Position numbers and translations under genes: made by a program. From the NCBI RefSeq assembly GCF_032854445.1, contig NC_088295.1:39669385-39733384 (forward strand): DNA of 64,000 bases, read 5' to 3'. How positions within the stretch are numbered: position 1 is the first letter of the stretch; each line of letters begins with the position of its first letter. Shown piece by piece: positions 56,621 through 64,000 of this stretch. The notes under the pieces were generated by a model. That model did not search any database and was not told the DNA's origin. It saw only the letters and a list, made by a program, of their open reading frames with translations. The DNA is from Liolophura sinensis. Taxonomy: Eukaryota > Mollusca > Polyplacophora > Chitonida > Chitonidae.

Positions 56621-59600
56621 TACATTCATGCATAAAAATAAAACTTTTCTTCTAACAAATAAGTAACTAAATACAGACCTGAACGTGAGTCACCATATGA
56701 TCTTACTAATCAATGGTGAAGAACTATTCCCGAGGCATAAATATTTCAATAGTATAGCATAGTATACTGTGGAAGATAATTATATTATACAACGCGATGT
56801 CGTGTGTCTAGCTAATTGTTTAGATTCTGGAGTTCTTGTGCCTTTATACATGTAGATGCATTGGCTGTAGCCTATGTGATACTATGTATAACTACAGATT
56901 ACACCCTGTTGTGTGAGATCTGTGGATGGGCTACGCGTGGATGCGTATGTGGAAATCATACATTTGCCTTCTAGCGGAGCTTAGTGTAGGAAACTATCAC
57001 CCGCATGCGTTCCCATGGCAACAGCTGATCTGCAAACATATTAATGCAAAATAACATGCAGCAATGTGAGTGAATCCAAAATAGTTCGTCAGATATAACT
57101 GATGAGATAGGAGCTAGTGGCGGCTTTGCCTTTTTGTAGATATTTTCCTGGCTATGTGTTAAGCTGACAAGGTTGGACATGTAGCATCAGCATTCTGCAT
57201 CATACGCCATGCATAATAAATGGGATTTTTTTTTTAATTTGGATTCCAGAGGTGAACTCTTTAGGCCACAAAGCTAGACAGGCTATCTTGTAGAATTATA
57301 CTGTCTGTTTTGTAGCCGTTCAAATCACACGTAGGCATAGACTAGAACATACCTTTTTTATTGGCAAATTCATTAAGAACCTTTCAAGTCAAAAGATGTG
57401 GCATATGGCAACAAACTGAAAGAAATATGTCATCGGCAGTACGAAAGGGATATTCTTTTATTTAGTGTTGTTAATATATATTCAGCTGATTTTACTGTCC
57501 CTTGTGGTTTGGCATGGACACACGTTATGGGACTATCATCGTGTTTTTGTAGCGTCAACCGCGCATGTGCAGAATTCGAGTGGTGTCCAAGTATCTCGCA
57601 TATTCCGACTCCTTCCAACATATTTACAGGCATATACGCCGGCCGTAGTTCATATATCCCAGATTATCACTGTTAAAGTGACAACTGATAGACTGAACTT
57701 CTTAGGGGTTATCAGATCTGGCCTGTATGCCAAAACGGTTTTGTGGATGAAAAAGCAGGACCCAATTCCGGAATAAGATCTTTGTCGTAATTCAGACCAA
57801 CCTTGCTTGGAAGTCTTCCTTCAAATCAAAAATTATTGCTCATTGATAGACATTATGTTCTTAACGAAGCCTGGATTTTCACCCGCAATATTTATGTTGA
57901 AACATCTCGCTCAGGTAAGAAAATGTGTTATCGCTGTTCGTATATACACATTTAAACTTTGTCATCTGTTATCTCCAGTTTTAAATGCAAATAAAGTACT
58001 ATCCCATCTAGAAGATAAAATTGTGTATGTTATCGGTATAGGTCCGACATCCATGTACTGTTCGCCATGAAAGGCCCTTTCATTTATTTTCTTTCGTTTT
58101 GCATCAATTGTGTTCTTCATTTTACAGGTTATCGTTGTAAACTTTGATCAGCAACTAACTTCGGTATTAAGTATATACCCTCGAAACGTTGTCGTACTTT
58201 GGCTGTAAATTATCATATGCAGTCGTTATTGTTCCAGTTTATTATCGTCTGGTCGCATGGTGTTATTTTCATGTTCAGTTTGAGCACGTCTAACTGTGAC
58301 TTCAAGTAAGGGTCAGGTAAAACTTCATAACAATTTTGAATATATATGCCCTGGAGCAAGCATATATATTGTGCACAAAGTTATGATCAAATAAGACTTT
58401 TGTAAGTAAAGTCAAACATATACATGCATTCGCTTTGTCAATTAATCTATAAGATTCAAAATCAAGATTTCATTATAAAATGAAATAACATGGTCAATGA
58501 ATAATTTTTGTTTTTGTGGATAGTTCCCTTGTCGTGTACCAGGCAATTGGGACCCCAGTCTGATTCACTCAGGTTTTCTGTGGTCCTTAAAAGCTGAATG
58601 ATAGTTGTGATATACACTGTAGATACAAATATTCGTGAGGTAACTTTGATCAATTGTGCCTTGTCTTTTAAGGAAACTATTATCATACCATTGCTGTTGC
58701 CGGTCTCAACAACATAATATAATAAATAATACCTTGGCCACGGAGGCCCCGAACCAGGTTGAGCTCGTCGTACATACTCTATGTCCGGAATGTCTCAATA
58801 TTATATTTTCCTGATGGATTTTGTGGCACTATTTTTGGACATTGCCTTATTTCGAAGCACTGACTTGATCAGCAATTCCCCTTACACGTTTTCAAATCCA
58901 TAGCTGCATGACATTGTTCTGATGTGTGGGTCTATATCTAATTTCCAATGAGTGCAAATTGAGGTCATGTATACACTCTCACATTGAATGGAACGTTCAA
59001 AAAGGATCTAATACTGTTAGCAGGGTTTGCCATGGCGATATCGTGAGATTTGGTCATATACAGGTGTGCTGAGAATTGACCTCGTTTCTGATGAATGGTT
59101 AACGGCGGTACACTATGCAAGTGCAGCTTGCCAATTTTCTCTTCTATGACAGATAGTGGAATTCAACCCGAGGGAGATCATTTAAGGTCACTGCCACGGC
59201 TTCTATTCTTTGAGGTTTATGGTAAAAAAATTTTAACGGTGAAGGCTTTTGAATTTTAACTGGTCCGTCTGGCATCACTGTACATTTGTGTAGGTTAAGT
59301 GGATTTTGTTGTCTTCTGTGGTCACTCTTAAATATATTCCTATACTTCCATAACACATGATTGACTTCATGATTTAATATACATGAAAATGTTCTAGATT
59401 ATCCCAAACAACTAACCTGTTAACTTTAACATAATATTATGCTTTCTGAGTGATGCCAGGATTGATTTTATTCCTAGCACAACATAACATTGTGGTATGG
59501 ATTACACAGTAGCCAAGCACTCACACACTCACTCACATAGTATCCGTATGTATTCTGTTGGAATAAAAGAATTGTTCTGTCCTATACAACATACTAGTTT

Positions 59601-59796
59601 GTAGCAAGATCATAATCTGTTCTATCATCACTCAGAAAAAAAAACAGTAATCCGTCATTTTAAGAGATTCCTTTTTACAGTGTAGTTTTCTTTTCAAAAT
59701 GATCTATTAAATTTGTGTTTCCGAAAGATTTGACGATTTCTTTTAGAGAGTTTATTGAGGTTGTCTTGCGATGCATTCAACGCCAGATCTTCCCTT
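56621..59796. other. Unassigned sequence
   Basis: Apart from the regulatory motif at 57002-57022 I see nothing supported. Short frames at 57398-57776 and 59144-59356 have no domains. Confidence 0.5.
57002..57022. promoter_or_regulatory. NRF1-like motif next to an X-box
   Basis: CGCATGCG (57002-57009) resembles the NRF1 core. GTTCCCATGGCAAC (57009-57022) fits the RFX X-box at all positions. The pair overlaps by one base, a combination seen at some animal promoters. No adjacent exon was identified. Confidence 0.4.
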
Positions 59797-59929
59797 GCGT
59801 TATGTGGACTCGCTTTGCGTTATGTGGACTTGCCTTGCGTTATGTAGACTTGGCTTGCGTTCCGTGGACACGCCTTGCATTCCGTGGACTCGCCTTGCGT
59901 TCCGTGGATTCGCCTTGCTAGTCGTGGAT
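59797..59929. repeat. 20-bp minisatellite, 6.6 units
   Basis: Units are near GCGTTMYGTGGACTCGCCTT. Early units have TTATG and later ones TTCCG, showing ordered divergence along the array. Confidence 0.93.
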
Positions 59930-62203
59930 ATCATCTTGTGTTGCATCAAAAAACACCTTCTGTTGTTATCGGTGTGGTCTATTCGTAACTCAATGGTCAA
60001 GCAACACAGGCATGTCCAGAAGAATTAAAGTTCTGGCCGACAAAGACATCTGTAGTTCATGGATCTGACCATATAGATATCCTTAGTCCTAAAGGGCTCC
60101 AATGTCAAACGTTGAACAAAGCAAATCAAATTACTTTGTTGACTTCAAAATGGAAATACATTGATGTTTCTTTATGGTTTAGAGGATAGTGTTTCAATCA
60201 GATGGTAAAGTAAAGTGACTGGTCATGTTGATCATTCTAGTGTAGCTCGCAATTAATGCAACGCGAAATGATAAGGTTAATGACACGTTAAAACCAGTTA
60301 AAACTCGTCGGTCTTGTAGCATTTGAATCTCGCTAGCTCTAAAGCTAGACATTTTTGTAACCCCTAATTAATGTGTGTGTTCGGTTGCATTTGTTGTGGT
60401 TTTGTTGTGTAAAAGGCCAGAGATACTGCGTTACATTTGTTTTTTTGCTCACCAACCTGTAAAATGGCTGGTCATACTATATTCTTCAACAGATATCATT
60501 CGGACAACTCTATCAAACAGTCGAGCTACCCCTCAGAAGTGAGACCTGGTTGATCTATCAGTGTAAGGAATTGCTGCGTTCAACAGAAACGCCATTAGTG
60601 AATATACATCTTAAACACTGAATGCCCCTGTCACGTTTCTTGGGTGATTTTAATATCGAATTTCTGTCATTTCATCTGTTCAGTCGGTTTGTCTTTGATC
60701 TTGTATCGCCATTTAGACCAAAGTTTCCGTCATATCCTAATTGAAAGCCCAATGAGTTACATTTGCATCATACAGCTTGTGTGCGTGCTAAAAACGTGAC
60801 ATTGATAGATTCGTTATACTGTACCGAGTACAGCCTTTATTTAGTATTTATGGGAAACCGTAGGTGCGTTTTTAATAAATTGATTACTTCCTAATAACCG
60901 GAGGGAATAATAAGTGTCCACGCATTGTGGTTTTTGAGAATGACAAGGGTTTCATACGTATAAAAGCACGTGAGCTGAGAGCTATTAGTGCGTAATACAC
61001 CCCTGAGATTAATAGTTTATGGACCCGTCTATATTGGGAAATGGTCCTGTGTTCGATTTACAAGAGTTCGAATACCGGATTTTATTATGGAATAACGGGC
61101 CTCATTATAACAGGACTGTGTTCATTACAAAACAGCTTTGAACTATGAGAAAAAAGAGCTCGCGTACATGAGGCCGTGGCGTCGGGGTCATGATTTTTCT
61201 ATTATGTATGTTGCTGAGATTCTTGTCCCGATGCTGCATGCCTTCAGTTGAATATGTGCATATAAATACAGTATGTGACTACGATACTGTTGCGTCAGTT
61301 GTATTGTATGTGAATTCAGTGGCCGAAGTCATGAACAAATAGGATATTGGACAGTTAGTCGGGCTATCATTGTAGCCTAAATATCAGAGCCCACACCCTG
61401 CTTTCTGAAAACATTGCCTTTTATAGCCTATCGCACACTGTCTTATACGTTGAATGTAGACGGTCGTGGCCTCTGATGTTTCACCAACCCAGACCCCCAC
61501 GGGTTGTTTACGCTGGGGTCGGGACGAAGCCCACAGAAGTTAACATCGTGCAGTTATAACACTCATTACCCTCAAAGACGATTACCGGTGTACCCTGCTG
61601 GGCCTTTGCCCTCAAGCCGGAACTATCGATTTGTTTATTGATTTATTTTTCCTATCACAGACTTCACCTTTTGTAGGCTTCACATGGCTTCACTCCCGGG
61701 TTTTCATATCCGGCCAAACAGAAGGTGTGTTAATGGCCGGCTGACAGAGGCAGAGAACTATTGGTTGACAACATAAAAGCTTACAAATGAGGGATGAGTG
61801 GGACACATTGACGAGCAGATATCGGCATTCCAAAAGCTCCAAGCAGGAGTTCAATTTTGACCAAGCCCTGTTGTGAAAGGCTGGTCCGGCTCCAGTTAAC
61901 GTTGCATGCATGCGTTCAAATCGCATCACGTACGAGATAGTAAACGTAAAAGAGATCAAGAATCCATAGATAACATTGTCGATACCAAAACTTCTAGAAA
62001 ACAATCAAGTTAATAGTCACTCGATTTTATATATGACTTGGTCATGTAAACCATTCATTCGTTTACTCATATATCCGCCATCTTGTCGCATGCGACTATC
62101 AAATAAGTAACTAAATGACTGTATATAGTTAACTAAATAGATCTTACTAAACGCACATGCAATTTTCTGGACTATGAGACGTGGAAAACCTTATACCTGA
62201 ATC
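59930..62203. other. Unassigned sequence
   Basis: No supported gene or repeat. Confidence 0.5.
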
Positions 62204-62267
62204 ATGGAAAACCTCATAGCATGGAAAACCTCACAGTATGGAAAAACTCATAGCATGGAAAACCTCC
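62204..62267. repeat. 17-bp minisatellite, ~3.8 units
   Basis: Units are ATGGAAAACCTCATAGC and close variants. Confidence 0.92.
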
Positions 62268-64000
62268 ACATCCCAACATTCACTAATAGTAATAGCGACG
62301 TGTATACAATATTTACCTTCTTCATTCGACAAATTTAAAGCTAAAGCTTACTTGTTAACTAACATAGTCATATCCCTTCTTTAGGGATAAAACTGTCCAC
62401 TAACCAAATTACTTTCTTTTTTCGTTACCGGTGGGAATAGTCGTTTTCAAATAATATCGGAGTTGTCCCCTCAAGCGACGTAGATATTTCCATGATACGT
62501 AAGAAGTGATAGGTTATGTTTTAAAATGTGTTCAGTTGATGAAATAAAAAAAACATAAACAGGCTGTCAGAGTGGGACCTGTCAGATAATTGCTCAGTAT
62601 GCGGGACCGATCATTTATTTTTCTTTGACATGATGCTTTTGTCTATACATCAAACCTTAAAGGCTTACGACTTTATTCCTTGAAGCTGTCACAGCAAAGA
62701 AACGGTCTTGGAAACTACTAGACTAATTAGCATTTATATAATTGATATTTCTGGATGTTTCCTCTATACGTTGGGAAATGCATGGTTGTTTATCGAAGTT
62801 ATCATGACATTTATAGAAGGCGGGAATGTTTACATGGTCCTATATACGGAGGACGTGCACCTTAGTCAGGTATTGTACTCTCGTATGTGTGTAGATTATA
62901 GATGCATGATTATAGCCTATAGCCAGTGAAACCGGTCGCCGCCTTGTAAGCTTGGTTATTGGCTAAATAATAGATCAACCAGGCTACCTTTCGGCTACCA
63001 CTCCGTTGTTGCGTGTGAGGCTGCAATGTGCCCTGCGGTAACCTCATCTGATAGAATATACGTCAATGAACCGCAGATGTGCTATGTACGCAGCACATCG
63101 TTCTTGATGACGCAAGGTGTTACAACAAGTTTGCTTTTTCAAATTTTAAAAGAATTTTGCATAAGTTGTAAGAAAATATAGAACTACCACCTGTAAAGTG
63201 AACAGAGATTTCCCGCTTTTCTGACAGTAGTCAGTGGTATGTGTCCAAATCGTGGCACATAATACCTCATTCATGAAATGTTGATATTGTAACCTACACC
63301 CTACTTCTAGGCAGTCACTGTAACTATTCCAACGTTCTGCCTATAAGCGCGTTTGCGCGGTGTGGTTTCGACAAGGCGAATGACATATGGCAAATGACCT
63401 AAAAATGGAATTTTGCAGGCAAATAAATGTCATGAAATATTACATCTGGTACTGAAATTTATACATTTCCTGTGGGATATTCATCCTGCCTTCCAAACAC
63501 CTTTTCAAAATTAATAGAACTGTGGTGAATTTATGTACTCACCAGGTTGCTCTCGGACCATTAGGTAGCCATGACACTAATCCAAAGGTAATGACTCACG
63601 TATGTAGACTCAGAAGGTAGATTTAAAGAGAGGTCAATCAAGGGGTACAACTCTGGGTGACATAGAGGTCGTCATCACATCTCTCTCCTTCCTGTAAAAG
63701 AGCTGCATGTGGTCTATAAGAAGAACTGTAAAAGAAAGAACAATTGCACAGAAATATTCGCCATTTACCGCTGTACAGCTGGTTTATCCCTTTCCTTTGG
63801 TCGTCTCATCGCACAGGGATTAGAAAAAACAAAGATCCCCAAGAATAAACAAAACAGAAGAACACTGATAATGGCTGATAATAATGGCTGATTGGGGATG
63901 CAGAATTTTATAAACACAAAATGAGCCCGAGGGGAAGCGAAGAACCTCCCTGAGAAGTATCTGGGATCTTATTGTTGCAGTTTATATAGTGGCATTGCAT
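62268..64000. other. Unassigned sequence
   Basis: No supported gene or repeat to the right edge. Confidence 0.5.

Noticed and set aside
59144-59356. 70-codon minus-strand frame with a protein-like composition
   Set aside because: No domain recognised, no splice support and no neighbouring exon.

Overview
This window is eukaryotic nuclear DNA, AT-rich, with GT-AG introns, dense in short interspersed elements, satellites and decayed transposons. Exon structure, SINEs ending in (AAAT)n, and BEL/Pao and Gypsy-type retroelements point to a marine invertebrate. A lophotrochozoan such as a mollusc or brachiopod is my best guess, but nothing here proves the phylum.

The one securely identified host gene is at the left edge (650-7699, + strand). 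It is the C-terminal part of ARPC1, the WD40 subunit of the Arp2/3 actin-nucleating complex, in eight exons that splice into one open frame. One of its introns carries about 2.8 kb of a 25-bp satellite, and another carries ten exact-length 28-bp repeats.

From 8.5 to 24 kb the DNA is mostly repeats. There are several tRNA-derived SINE families, here called A, B, C and D. A dead Tc1-like transposon with clear ends and TA target duplications sits inside an older SINE. There is also an inverted SINE pair and a truncated BEL/Pao gag on the minus strand. From 24.1 to 26.9 kb there is a structure with homologous inverted arms ending in TGTAACA.

From 27.2 to 32.2 kb there is an LTR retrotransposon. 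Its sequences are Gypsy-like, but the integrase lies upstream of the RT/RNase H part, as in the Gmr1-like group. The RT fingers and palm are missing, one in-frame stop and one frameshift break the frame, and only a 14-bp trace of the 3' LTR is found at the 5' side.

From 32 to 64 kb I recognise no complete gene. It holds a 50-bp satellite of about 48 units (34.9-37.3 kb), a small inverted-terminal-repeat element present twice, more SINEs, a ~105-bp degenerate tandem repeat partly duplicated across a (TA)n tract, and small minisatellites. Several isolated possible exons are listed with low confidence. The best are a signal-anchor first exon at 48424-48547, a short first exon at 33633-33663 downstream of an RFX X-box, and a minus-strand exon at 52852-53038. 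Coordinates of old repeats are approximate by several bases.
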